This document shows, piece after piece, positions 47,321 to 59,215 of a DNA stretch of 64,000 nucleotides. Location of the stretch: the NCBI GenBank assembly GCA_963920635.1, contig OY987298.1, positions 24,096,647 through 24,160,646 of the forward strand. Direction: 5' to 3'. The position numbers and the translations under genes are program-made. The notes under the pieces are model-generated. The model searched no databases. It was not told where the DNA came from and saw only the letters and a list, made by a program, of their open reading frames with translations. Each line of letters begins with the position of its first letter. The stretch's first letter is position 1. The DNA comes from Pseudeuparius sepicola (taxonomy: Eukaryota; Arthropoda; Insecta; Coleoptera; Anthribidae).

Positions 47321-48400
47321 GTATAAACTCGTTATCTGTTAAAATACTCGCAGCTCCACATATTAAAAATTCAAACTATCTGCTGTTTTGTCCCACTAAT
47401 ATGTCAAATCTATATTTACTTGTCCGTTTTATTATTATTATTTTTAATGTATACTGCTCCCAATTTCATGTTGTTTGCTAAATAGATACTTTTAATTCTA
47501 CTGTAGAGTCCTGATAATCCACCACCCAGCCAATACAGCTCACAATAAATTAATAACTTCTAATTTAACTTTACACCTGATTTATATGTATACCTACTTA
47601 TCAAAAATCAAATCAAATCGAAAATTGAAGTACACCTACCTACTTATTTTTCTTTTTGTTTTCGACTGGTCGTAGAAAAATAACGTATGCAACTGCAATT
47701 AATGGCTCTTAAGACACTCGCATTTGTTGCGAAACTCGTCTATGGCTCGTGTCATAATTCTCAGTTTTAATAGGCTCTCACACATCGATCCACGACCGAG
47801 CCTTTCTACTAATTTTCTCCAATAGATGGCGACAGGCTATTTCAGCACCATTGATCTGTCAAATTTAACAGCTATTGTTTCTATTTTTGGATAATACCTA
47901 CACTATATTCAAACTAAATGCAAGTGGCGCGTAAACATTTACACGATGGAAGCACGTGAACAATAATTATGAGGGCTAATACGAGGCAGGGCCGCATTAA
48001 GGACGATCTCTATGAATTTTATAATATAAAATATTAAAATAATATGCCCCAGTATTAAGAACTTTAAAAACAAACTTTTTTATGGCACACCTAGTCATTC
48101 ACTTACCTGCAAATTTCTACTATTAACACAAATCGTAGCTCCAACAATTAATAAACAGCGAAAGAATTATATCGGAAAAAATAGAGGTCCACTTGCACTC
48201 GCCCGCCGGGTCAGACTTTTTTGCCGGCTACCGGCTAGCCAATAGCAAGCCGATCACGTGCGTATCAAGCTCTAGCCATGCAACAACTTGTGTTTATGTT
48301 TCACTTGCGTTTAGTTTAAATAGAGTTTAGTACAGATTCACCAGTAATACAGACAATTACTTAGCGACATTATGTGTCAAAAGGAGACTCGCTTTTAGGC
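47321..48400. other. Unassigned DNA with promoter-like words near 48185-48330
   Basis: The segment has cgcccgccgggtcag, ccggctagccaatagc (CCAAT-like) and atcacgtgcg (E-box-like) within 80 bp. No transcript or frame can be tied to it. Confidence 0.3.
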
Positions 48401-49012
48401 GATATACACTGTGTCCCGGATAAGAATGAACAGCATGGGGATATTGCAAACGGTGAGAGATAGGGCAACGGTTAAATGGGGAAAAAATTGCACAATTTTG
48501 AGGTCAATAAAATGGCACAAACAGATTTTTAATATCTTTTTTCGTTTTGAGTTATTTTGAAAAAAGTAAAATTTTGCGTTTTCGATTTTATTTTTTTCTG
48601 AAGTTGTTATCACAGATACAGAAAAAAGAAAAACACTTTCTTATGGCACTTTTTAACGGGCCTTAAGATGGCGTTTTTATATTTGTTCTACAACGTTCCG
48701 TTTTTGAGAAACCATCTTCAACTTTATTTTTTTAAATACGGACCTGGATTTTTTTTTGTAGATTTTGAAAGCACTTTTCATTGCAAATACCATGATGTAT
48801 GACACGAAATATTTTTAAAATGTTTTGAGACAATTATACTGAAAATTCCTTTTTTTCCATTCATTTTTGTCTAATGCGGCCCTGTATTTAATAATAAAGA
48901 GTCTAAATATTAATCAGTATTGACAACAATTTAACTTACAGTTTATTTTTACTTTGAAAACTTAATATTTTTAAATTTTACAGCCCTGCGTCTGGTAAAG
49001 TGTTTTCCTCTG

Positions 49013-49073
49013 TTGTTGTACAGCAAACAGTGTCGCATTGTGTTTTGGAGTAAATTCTTCGCTTTTCCTATTT

Positions 49074-49116
<43 letters not shown>

Positions 49117-52100
49117 CAACAATGGGGAATTTCAAGAGCCTGGACAACGACTAGAAGCCGAAACGGTAGAACCAACAACCGAGAGTCTGGAATCGGTTAA
49201 CGAAGAACATTTTGAAGGCTTGGACACACATATGAGACAGGCAGTATTGCGATACGAAGGCACAGACCCACTTAGCAGGCCACCGCTACCAAGATTAAAT
49301 TCTTCCAGGAAACTTGCGATCGTGCTCGATCTTATGAACACAAGAATTTTACCAAGCTATGTTTCAGTGACACCAACATTAGAACGTATGCACATGTTAA
49401 TCTACTGTGCCGCAATGGCAGTCATCACTGTAATGGGTGCCAAGATCCGAACGGCCCAAGAGTTGAATCGTGCAAGACCAGAACCACGAATGGCTCAATG
49501 GGAAATGCGACTGAATCGGAAGATCGAGAGTCTCCGTAAAGACATAGGACAAGTGACGGAATATATCAGAGGAGTTAGAACTAGAAGGATCCAGAGGGCG
49601 GTTCAGGCAATAATGAGCCGCACCCAAATGCATTCTCGGCATGACCCCGCGAACATCACTGCTCAACAATGTCTTGACACATTAAAACAAAAACTTTCTG
49701 TTTTCGCAGGGCGTCTGAGAAGATACAAGGCTAGTAACAACAGGAAACGAGACAACAAACTCTTTGAACGATCAGAAAAGGGTTTCTACCGTGCTTTTAA
49801 TTCTAGCGCCGATGCCACAAATGCGAGTTACCCTAGCAGAGAACAGGTCGACGGTTTCTGGAGAAATCAACTTGCCACACCAGGTCCATACAATGTCAGT
49901 GCAAGCTGGATCAGCGAAGAACGCGAGATGGGCCGGAACTATAGCCAGATGCAACACGAGCAATTCACAACCGCTGAGGTCTCCGATGTCATCAAGAATT
50001 CCCACAACTGGAAGGCACCAGGTCCAGATCATCTCCAGAATTATTGGATTAAGAAGCTGTGGTGCACGCATGAGCAAATAACTGCCTTAATTAATGAAGT
50101 CTTGCTCGATCCTCTGAAAATGCCATTGTTTCTTACACAGGGTGTAACCTACCTGTTACCAAAAGACCAGCGGAATACGGATAACCCTGCCAAGTACCGC
50201 CCAATAACCTGCTTGCCTACGCTGTACAAGATAATCACATCTTGCCTTACGCAGCGAATATATGCTCACTGCGAGCGGAACAACATCATTGCAATGCAGC
50301 AGAAAGGCTGCTCGAAGGGCGCAATGGGATGCAAAGAGCAACTCATCATAGACTCTGTCATCTGCAACCAGGCTCATTCCAAGCAACGAAACCTCCACAT
50401 GGCTTATGTGGACTACAAAAAAGCATTTGATTCCGTACCTCACGACTGGCTCACAGGTATCTTAAAGCTGTATAAAATAGATCATCATACAGTTTCCTTT
50501 TTAGAACACGTTATGACAACCTGGCGCACTAAGATACAACTCAGAACCGCAAACAGTAACATCGAGACCGACACAATCAACATCCGAAGAGGGATTTTCC
50601 AAGGAGATTCACTCAGTCCACTGTGGTTCTGCATGGCGATGAACCCTCTATCACATCGGTTGAACTCTACAAAATATGGCTTCGCTATCAAAAGCAACAA
50701 CGCAGAAGCGATCAAGTTGAATCACCTATTATATATGGATGATTTAAAACTGATCGCCGCAACCAAAAACCAACTAACGCAAATGCTTAAAATTGTAGAG
50801 GAGTTCTCCAGGGACATCGGAATGCTGTTTGGACTGGACAAGTGCCGCACCCTTAATATCATAAGGGGAAAGCTCGAACAAAGCGCACACGAGATGCAGG
50901 ACGGCCAGGAGATCGAAGCAATGAGCATGGGAGATACATACAAGTACCTCGGGATGAAACAAGCTCAAAGGATAGACCATCGAACAATGAAGACTGATTT
51001 AACGAATGAATTCATCAAGAGAGTAAGACAAGTAGTGCGAACTGATCTTAACAGCAGGAATTTGTTTAAGGCCCTGAACATGTATGCGTGCTCTGTACTC
51101 AGCTATTCGTTCGGAATAGTGAATTGGACCAACACGGACATCAACAACCTGCAACGAAAAGTTAGGACACTACTGACAAAAGCTCATAAACATCATCCCC
51201 GTAGCGCCGTAGAAAGAACAACTCTGCCACGTCAACTAGGAGGAAGAGGATTGGCAGATCTCAGCAAGCAATTGGACCAACAAATATTAAATCTGCGTAA
51301 TTATTTCTACAGGCAGGCCAACAGCTCCACACTACATAGGGCTATATGCGGAGCAGACGTCTCAACACCGCTACGTCTGACGGAACACGAGCGTCAAAAT
51401 CACCACAGAACCGACAACGATAAACTACAGAGGTGGTTGGGGAAGCCGCTGCACGGGAGGCATCCTAATGAGGTTAACCAGGAACATGTCGACAAGTTAG
51501 CGTCGAACTATTGGCTGACCTCGGGACGAATGTTCCCCGAGACGGAAGGCTTCCTACTGGCCATACAAGATCAGGTTATACCAACTCGCAACTACCTAAA
51601 ATTCATTGTAGGAGATGCATCGGTAGTGGATGACAGATGCAGATACGGGTGCCCAACTTCAGAAACAATCCAGCACATAACAGGAGGATGTCAGATGTTC
51701 GCATCAACGGAATATAAGGAACGACACGATTCGGTTGCCAAGATCTTGCACCAGGAACTGGCGGAAAAACTTCTGCTTGTGCAGGCAGAGAGGATCCCAT
51801 ATTACAGCTACACACCGGAGCCTGTTCTTGAGAACAGCAACTACAAGATGTACTGGGATCGTACAGTTCTGACAGATCAACGAGTTGCCCATAACAGACC
51901 GGACCTTATAATAGTTGATAAAATTTCTAGGAAGACAACTCTGATTGATGTGGCCATCCCGAACAACAACAACCTGCGTGTGAAGCAAGTCGAGAAGATC
52001 GCGAAGTACAGAGACTTAGAAGAACGAATTAGAAGGCAATGGGAAATGGAGAACGTCCAGACGATTCCAATCATCATGTCAACAACTGGTGTCATACCAA

Positions 52101-52246
52101 AAAGTTTGCTGAGAAACATCAAAGAGCTTGGTCTAACTGATAATCTTTACAGGTCCATGCAGAAAGCGGTACTACTTGCGACAGCCCGAACTGTCAGGAA
52201 ATTCATGGGGAGTGCAGGAACGTCCAACAACATCAATGTCACCTAA
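49013..52246 (+). CDS. R4/Dong-type retrotransposon protein (RT plus restriction-like endonuclease)
   Basis: The single uninterrupted frame of 1077 codons begins in flanking DNA, passes through the TAA repeat as a poly-Asn run (residues ~22-37), and element-coded sequence starts near residue 38. Target-primed reverse transcription is the expected role. RT motifs: AYVDYKKAFDSVPH (D467), RRGIFQGDSLSP (~525-536), YMDD (574-577), then GLDKC and YKYLGM. A C-terminal knuckle C-x3-C-x7-H-x4-C (C876, C880, H888, C893) precedes the endonuclease: RPD (962-964), LIDVAIP (D979) and KYRDLEERIRRQW. This order is that of R2/R4-group elements, not APE-type LINEs. No N-terminal zinc finger is evident. The first internal Met is residue 74. 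Confidence 0.92.
49075..49113. repeat. (TAA)n microsatellite, 5' flank of the Dong element
   Basis: About 13 TAA units, followed by (CAA)3. A shorter ATAATAATAATA run lies at the other end (52358-52369). Dong elements are known to insert in TAA repeats. Confidence 0.85.
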
Positions 52247-52357
52247 GGCCCGATAACATGGCAAGGGTCTCGTCCGAGCCAGATCCTTTTGGTATCCGGG
52301 ATGCCCGGGATCTGAGTGAATGTTCACGGAGTGCGAATGCCTTTTGGCTAAGTCGAG
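49114..52357 (+). mobile_element. R4/Dong-clade non-LTR retrotransposon
   Basis: The element is delimited by TAA repeats on both sides. It has one intact frame and a short 3' UTR (52247-52357, GC-rich relative to its flanks, with gggatgcccgggatc). Its base composition is clearly higher in GC than the surroundings and the frame has no lesions, so the insertion is probably young. The 5' end may be slightly truncated; the boundary is set only by the end of the repeat. Confidence 0.85.
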
Positions 52358-52553
52358 ATAATAATAATAGTCCACTGAAGTCTTACGACTAGTGCGTGGG
52401 CATTTTGTTTATTCAAAACAGGGAAGTATTTTGTCTACCCGGTATATATATAGAGTTTAAGTTACAGGTAAGCAAAAGCAAGTACAGGTACAACAGGTAA
52501 GTACACTTATAATATCTGTGTAACATATAATAATCGTGGTAAGAAATGTTTTC

Positions 52554-55520
52554 CTATGAGAATAGATATTGGAATTTTTTATTATTTTGAATTATCCAAT
52601 TTTTTATTAGCGTTTTAAATTTATACCTACTAGTTGTGTTTTTTATGTTTTCAGGTATGAGGCGATATATGTGGGGAGAAATATACCAGCAGGACTTTTG
52701 CGTTTTATCTTTAGTACACTTAAAAGTTGGAATACCCATAAGTTCCTTGTGTCTGGTTCTATAACCATGGTCAATTCTGGTTAAACTGTGTTTTTTCTTA
52801 TGTTGCAATAGCGCAGTTCTATATATAAAGTTTTGTCGGATATTTAAGATTTTGCTATCGATGTATAGTGTTGCAGTGGGGTGTGTATTATTTTTTTTGT
52901 ATATTATTCTGATAAATGTTTTTTGGATTGTCTGTAAGTGTTTAAGGTGTCATTTATATGTACCTCCCCAGCTTGTTATTCCATACATCAGAAACGGCTC
53001 AACCAAAGCGTAATATATCATTTTAATGCCTTCAAAATTCATTATTTTTCTTAAGCGTCTGAATTTATATAATATTTGTCTAAGTTTTTTCAGAAGAGTA
53101 CTAGCGTGTTTATTCCATTTTAGATGTCTATCAACTTCCACGCCTAGGTGGCGTATATTGTCAACTTCTGTAATATTTAAATTTCTGTTTGCATCTATAT
53201 TAAGTGTGTTGTATTGTGGGATTTTGGATTTGTTACAGCTGAAGGGTACGTATTTTGTTTTATCAAAATTTATTGAGAGGTTCATCTCGTCAAACCACCT
53301 TTTTACTTTTTTCATATCTCTTTCAACTTTTATTTTTAGGTCTGTCTACGTTTTGGATTCATACAAGATTACAGTGTCATCCGCAAATGACGAGATGCTA
53401 CCCCCACAATCTATCTTAAGGAGCCCGTTTATGTAAATGGAAAAAAGAATAGGCCCCAGCACTGTTCCTTGAGGGACGCCACACTCTACTTGGGTTTCAT
53501 TGCTGTAAGTATTATTTATTTTAACATACTGTTTCCGTTCGCTAAGATATGATTGGAATAACCCAAGTGTGATCCCTCTGAATCCCATGTCGTTTAAAAT
53601 ATCTATTAGTTTGGAGTGACGAACAGTGTCGAAGGCCTTTTGTAAGTCCAAAAAGACTTCGATTACACATTTACTTTCATCAAGTTTGTTTTACACTTGG
53701 TTTGTCAAGTGCAACACCGCATCCTCTGCAGACACCCCGCTCTTAAATCCAAACTGATGTTCTGACAGCAATTTGTATTTATCAATGTAGTTAGTTATCC
53801 GAATTTTAATAAGTTTTTCAATGATTTTCGTTATTGTTGGTAGTAAGGATATTGGCCTGTAATTTGATGCCAAACAAGGGTCTCCCTTTTTAAATATTGG
53901 TATAATGACACCAGTTTTTAAAATTTTTGGAAAATAACCCCGTTCAAATATATTATTAGCTATACATGCTAACGTTTTTCTTATGTATGGAGATATTTGT
54001 TTCAAGGTATTCGATGTTATCTGGTCAATACCGGGTGCTTTATTTAATTTCAGATTGTTTATTACTTTTTGAACCTCCATTTCATCCGTTGGGTTTAGAA
54101 AAAAGGTCTTTTCGTGTATAGTTCTACGTAATACGGATGGCGAAGGTGTCAAAGTAGCGTTTGAGAGTTCTTTACAAATTTTTGTAAAGTATTCATTGAA
54201 GGTATCAGCCATATCTTTCGTATCTGTTAAAATTTCACGTCCATTTTTTATTTTTATTATATCAGCATGTTTTTCCTTTTCCCCCCCTGAGAAGTTATTT
54301 ACTAGAGTCCAGATTTTTTTGCTGTCGTTGTTGCATTTATCTATTTGTAATTTATAATAATTTTCTTTTGCAGCTTGTACAAATTTTTGGAATTTATTTT
54401 TATATCTGTTATATTCGCGTAGTTTAGTCTTATTATCGGGGTCCTGTTGGAGCCGGCGATACAAGTCCTGTTTCTTGGCGGAAGACTCTACAAGTCCATT
54501 TGTAATCCACCCTTTTCTCTTATTGAATTTACCATGTTTTTTTGTACTTTCACTAGCTAATTCTGTTAGTGATTTTATCTTGCCTATGAAGGCTTCCGTC
54601 AACCAGTCTACATTTTGATCAGTACCGTATATAACCATACTCCCAGTTCTCCCTCTCTAAAAATTCCTTTAATTTAACATAGTTAATATCAGCCCTTTTT
54701 TTACAGTTTCACATGGATTTCCGCTCCCACCGATCACTGAACCTGCCATTGTTACAATAATTGTAGAATAGTGATCAGTTATGTCTGTGATGTATATAAA
54801 AGCTTTACAATTAGTAACTTGTGCATTTTTAATAAATACATGGTCAATACATGTCTTTGACCCGTTTTTTACTCTTGTATATGCATTTATGAGGCTTTTA
54901 AATTCAAATTCTGATAGCAGATTCAAGTAATCATGTGTGCTATCCTTATTTCCTTTAATATCGATATTAATATCTCCTATGAAAAGATGCGTGTATGAAT
55001 TATCCTGGAATGTTTCGAGAAAATACCTTAAATTTGTAATAAATTTATCGACATTGTATGCTGGAGGTCTGTATATTGCATTTACAACATATTTTTTTTT
55101 TGTTATCTAAATGTTCTAAGTATATTGACACTCAGAAGTGTAAGGTCTCCCAACTTATATATATTTCATGTATAGTGCTTTTATTTGTAGCAGTTCTTAC
55201 GTACACCACAGTACCATCGTTCTGGTTATATTCCCCTCCATTGTAATACATAGTGTAACCATCTATTTTAAAAAATGATTCGTCATGAATATGCCAAGTT
55301 TCTGAGAGAACGATTAAGTTGAAATTAAAGTCTTTATCAGCAAAGTCAGCCAGGAAAGTAGCATTTCATTAAAGTTTTTATTAATGCTTCTTATATTTAT
55401 ATGTATTAAGCTTAATTTATGTGGTGACACTGCACTCACCTGTGTAACAAACTCCTTTGTATTTGATACATGCAAAGTGTTATAATCTGCTATCTGAAAA
55501 TCTCTTACGTATTCATTCAT
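52554..55520 (-). pseudogene. LINE ORF2: endonuclease and reverse transcriptase, broken
   Basis: In order on the minus strand: a start region with LSLIHINIRSINKNF (55520-55314), then LSETWHI of the APE endonuclease, GDINIDI near 54960, and IDHVF and TDHYS (54926-54669). The RT begins at 54638 with RPISLLPTITKIIEKL and HQFGFKSGVS. It continues after frame breaks with LQKAFDTVRHSKL, GVPQGTVLGPILF and FADDT (53651-53346), LSINFDKTKYVPF and RHLGVEVDRHLKWNKH (53315-52950), and a tail to 52554. At least five frame interruptions separate the pieces. The motif set fits CR1/L2/Crack-like jockey-superfamily elements; the exact clade is not resolved. Confidence 0.85.
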
Positions 55521-55688
55521 ATTACAAAGACATCTTTCAGTTCAAGAGAAAGAACAAAAAAGAAAATAATTCCATTTGCACAGATGAAAGTCTAAAACAT
55601 AATCAACAACAAAAAAAATAAGTAATCATACATATAATATTTTTAGATAGATGCAGTTTCGCTCCCTTTTCTTCTCCTCTCCTCTGCA

Positions 55689-56469
55689 CTACTTTACTTG
55701 TTTACTATTCTTCCTAGTATTTACAACAGTATTTGTATTTTTCTTGAATGGCTTCCCCTTGTTTTCTACGCGATTTATGGGTCTTGTCTCGTTTTGTCTT
55801 CCCCTTTTCACTTCCTCTTTGTCCTCTTCTTCTGGGATATCTTCGTCAGTGCAAGTTTCACTCGCAGTTTGTATTTTCTCTTCCAAGTCTTCCAAAGAGT
55901 AGAGTTTCCCGTCAATTTCGAGTTTTCTTCCTCTTATTTTTGCTTGTTTGTTATTTTGTTTCGCCTCCCTTAAATGCTTCACCAAGGCCTTCTGATCTCT
56001 TTGATCTTGGGGGCACAGGTCGTTTACTATGGCTATAAGTACGTGTGCCCTTTAATTTGTGTGCATTTTGATAGATTTCTTGTTTTTTAAGGTAGGATAA
56101 GAGTTCAATCAATATACCTTTTTGCTCTTCTTTTTTGCCGATCCAATACAAATTATTTATGTGGTTCTCGGAGAAATTTATTCCCAATAGATTTTTTAGT
56201 TGTTCGGTTGTTTCTTGTAGTAGCTTATCGCTTCCAACCTTCAGGCCAAAAACAATAATATTGTTCCTTCTTCTCCTGCGATCTGCGTTCAGTTTGTCTC
56301 TTTTTAGTTCCAGTATATTTTTTTCTGCATGTTCTATTTGTTTACGCAGTTCCTGTTGGGTTTTTAAAAATTCTGTCGTAATTTTTTCTGTCTGCTTATT
56401 TTGAGAATCAATTAATAGGTCATATAGTTCTTGGTTGGGTAACTCTTTGTTTTTATTTATATTACTCAT
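55689..56469 (-). pseudogene. LINE ORF1, frameshifted
   Basis: The start is taken at the ATG at 56469 (MSNINKNKELPNQELYDLL). A long coiled-coil-prone stretch follows, then DRRRRRNNIIVFGL and a tail with LLGINFSE, as in ORF1 proteins with an RRM-like core. Near 55960 the frame changes, and the protein continues (LREAKQNNKQAKIRG) to a stop at 55689, ending in a basic/acidic segment. ORF1 proteins of this type bind RNA and act as nucleic-acid chaperones. Confidence 0.7.
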
Positions 56470-56600
56470 TTCCCCTATATAGGTAACTCTGTGTCGATCT
56501 ACACTTTTGTGCGGCACTGTTTATTAGGTTTATTTTTGTCAGGCACTTTTTTGTGGGAAATGATGGTCAGGCAAATATAGTCCTTACATGCAGATTTAAT

Positions 56601-57102
56601 TAGATATTTTAGGCGTTTTAGGTACTTTTAAGATTCTTTTTACGTACCTTTTCTATGTACTATATGCAGTTGTTTTCGGGAAACCTCTTAATGCACTTTT
56701 CTATATTTTTTGCTGCACCATACTCAGTTATCAGTGGAAAACATTAGGAGCGCGGCTTGCTCGACTTATTGCGGTGTGATATGAATGCGTGCGAGAAGAA
56801 AGCTTTAAGCCAACGTAATCAATAACTTTTGCCATTTATTAATTGCAAAAATACATTCGTTCGGCCTCTACACTATTTCTGTGACACAAGAACATGCTGA
56901 CGTGTTAAATTTGTCGTCATTTGAAAAAGCACCCTCCATTTGTAATGAAATAAATTGTTAACTAAATGATACAGTTGGAGTTATGACAAATGACAAGGGA
57001 TTGGTTTCGTTGCTTCAAAGCCTTCTAGGTGGAGGATTTTTATTTATTTTTTATTATCGTATGTGCCGTCCTTTTCTTAGTTCTCCAATTGAAAGATCAG
57101 TT
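56601..57102. other. Unassigned DNA between the LINE and the right foldback arm
   Basis: This may be the original interior of the foldback element or the 5' UTR of the LINE. No frame was recognised. Confidence 0.4.
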
Positions 57103-57645
57103 GTAAGTTAAATTGTTGACAATACTGATTAATATTTAGACTTCTTATTATTAAATACAGGGCCGCATTAGAAAAAAAAATTAATGGAAAAAAGGAATTT
57201 TCAGTATAATTGTCTTAAAACATTTTAAAAATATTTCTTGTCATACATCATGGTATTTGCAATAAAAAGTGCTTTCAAAATCGTCAAAAAAAAATCCAGG
57301 TCCGTATTTAAAAAAATTAAGTTGAAGATGGTTTCTCAAAAACGAAACGTTGTAGAACAAATATAAAAACACCACCTTAAGGCCCGTTAAAAAGTGCCAT
57401 AAGAAAGTGCTTTTCTTTTTTCTCTATCGGTGATAGCAACTTCAGAAAAAAATAAAATCGAAAACGCAAAATTTTTCCTTTTTTCAAAATAACTCAAAAA
57501 CGAAAAAAGATATTAGAAATCTGTTTGTGCCAATTTATTGACCTCGAAATTGCGCAACTTTTTCCCCATTTAACCGTTGCCCTATCTATCACCGTTTGCA
57601 ATATCCCCATGCTGTTCATTCTTATCCGGGACACAGTGTATATCT

Positions 57646-58700
57646 TCTAAAGAAATAAACATTGTGCATATTATTTGGTTTTACTTTAATCCTTCTTGAA
57701 TCAACCCAGCAAAGAGATTGTATTAGAACCAAATTTATGCTAAAATACAGGCATTTTTCTGTAACTGAAATGAAGACTCGCTTATTTTTGACACACGTCC
57801 TTAAGGGGGCTTCTGTTGGGGATCTATTTATTCTGTGATAATAGCGTTGACTGAATAATCCTCACCCAACCATAATAGTTTACTCAATGCTGTATTGTTT
57901 ATTGAACTATTAATTATCATTTTTTATTTTTTGTGGTGTATTATTTTATACTTTAAGGATCTCAAAACTCTACTACATCCAGCACGAAAAATAATTAATT
58001 TCGTAAAAGATCTACATCTGCGACATTAACCGCAATTTGTCACATCCTACCGGGATAAATTCAGATCATCCGAGGCCCTCCGTCTCTAAATTTTCCCGAT
58101 GCTCAGACATTCAATTTTCATTTTTCTTCGTCTTAAAGAGGACCAACCAAGTTTTAAGCATCTCTGCATAAGAACCGGTCCGGCGACTCCTTTGTCCGAC
58201 TGGGACGGATTTTTCCGAGGTAATCCGCCCTCCCCCAGTTTATTTACTGCGGAATTACCCTGGATTACCGCTGTCGCTCACAGGAAAACCGAAGCTTCCC
58301 CTGGGTGCAGGAAGACCCGGATTTCTTTCGGTGAAAACGCTATTAATAATAATAAAAATGGTGATTCTCTTTTACAGACTGTTCGGTGTTCGCCCGTGAA
58401 CAAGGTTGGTTATTTTCACAGAGTGTGAAATCTTTTTTTGGGGAGAAAAAAGCGATATTTCACAGGAACGATAAATTTACAAGAATTCCGTCAAAAATAT
58501 ACAAAAATCATCAATCAAAGTTCGTTTTTGTAAGATGTCTTCAGTTTCATTTGGTCCGATAAATTCATATAGGTACATACCAGAGTGTTACAAAAAAGTA
58601 GGTCAACCCATTTATTTTATGCACATTAACCAAAATAATATGAGTTTCTTTTGCCATTTTTCATTTAGACGTCCCTCTTTCAAAATACAGGTTATTAAAG
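57646..58700. other. Unassigned DNA with GC-richer island (58060-58430)
   Basis: The island has ccggtccggcgactcctttg and gcggaattaccctggattac and is repeat-free. A 109-codon frame (58099-58428) crosses it without a known domain. Possible conserved non-coding sequence or old exon. Confidence 0.35.
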
Positions 58701-59215
58701 TTGAACTTTAAGAGGGGGTTGCCAACAGAGAAAGTGAGGTTACATTTCGTATTTTTTTAAGTTGTATACGCCATTGAATATAAGAAATACGCCCCCTATA
58801 AGCTCAATGCTAAACTAGTCTATGGGCCATGCCAACAATGAACAAGAACAAAGAACAACGCAGTGTAGACCCAAGGCTAGCACCGTTCACATGGTGACGA
58901 TGGCCCATAAGTATATTAGTTAATTCGCAATAGTTCGCATAGCCCCGACGCGTCGGGGGGCGTTAGTTCAGTCGCGTATAGCATAAAATCTAGTTACATT
59001 TTACCTGACAAAAATTTAGTACAAACATTTCTGTCTTAATTTGTATCATAAGATCTTATAAGCAGTGTTTTGTTTTATAGGTAGACAGAAATGTTTGTAC
59101 TAAATTTTTGCCAGGTCAAATGTTATTAGATTTCATGATATACAACTTAAAAAAATACGAAATCTAACCTCACTTTCTCTGTGGGCAACCCCCCCCCCCC
59201 CTTAAGTTTAAAGTT
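58701..59215. repeat. TTAAGGGGGGGTTGCC MITE, copy 2, with an insertion
   Basis: The arms have ttgccaacagagaaagtgag at the left, inverted as ctcactttctctgtgggcaa at the right, ending in a long C run. The inner words ggcaaaaatttagtacaaac and aaatttttgccagg match copy 1 at 42418-42735. The left arm is split by a 208-bp insertion. Confidence 0.8.
58769..58976. mobile_element. 208-bp insertion with TATA target duplication
   Basis: Comparison with the right arm and with copy 1 shows that the host MITE is continuous across this point except for TATA, which is present on both sides (58765-58768 and 58977-58980). The insertion starts cgccattgaa and ends with the inverse of cgcgactgaa, a 10-bp imperfect terminal repeat. 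It has a GC-rich right end (cgacgcgtcggggggcg). Family unknown. Confidence 0.65.

Larger units (their letters stand above)
52370..56600 (-). mobile_element. CR1/L2-type LINE, minus strand
   Basis: ORF1, an APE-type endonuclease region and a reverse transcriptase follow one another on the minus strand. About 180 bp of 3' UTR follow the last stop (52554), ending in an (ATT)n run at 52369-52358. The 5' boundary is not defined and is placed near 56600. All coding parts carry frame changes, so the copy is dead. Confidence 0.75.
48401..57645. mobile_element. 9.2-kb foldback element hosting two retrotransposons
   Basis: The left arm (48401-48945) and right arm (57103-57645) are ~545-bp inverted copies beginning gatatacactgtgtcccgga. 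Matching continues through the caacggttaaatgggg region to taacttaca, where it stops abruptly. The interior holds an R4/Dong element, a LINE, and about 500 bp of unassigned DNA. Without these insertions the element would be roughly 1.7 kb. No transposase of its own was found. Confidence 0.8.

Noticed and set aside
49132..52122. Several minus-strand frames of 70-100 codons
   Set aside because: They lie opposite the intact Dong protein frame and are its shadows.
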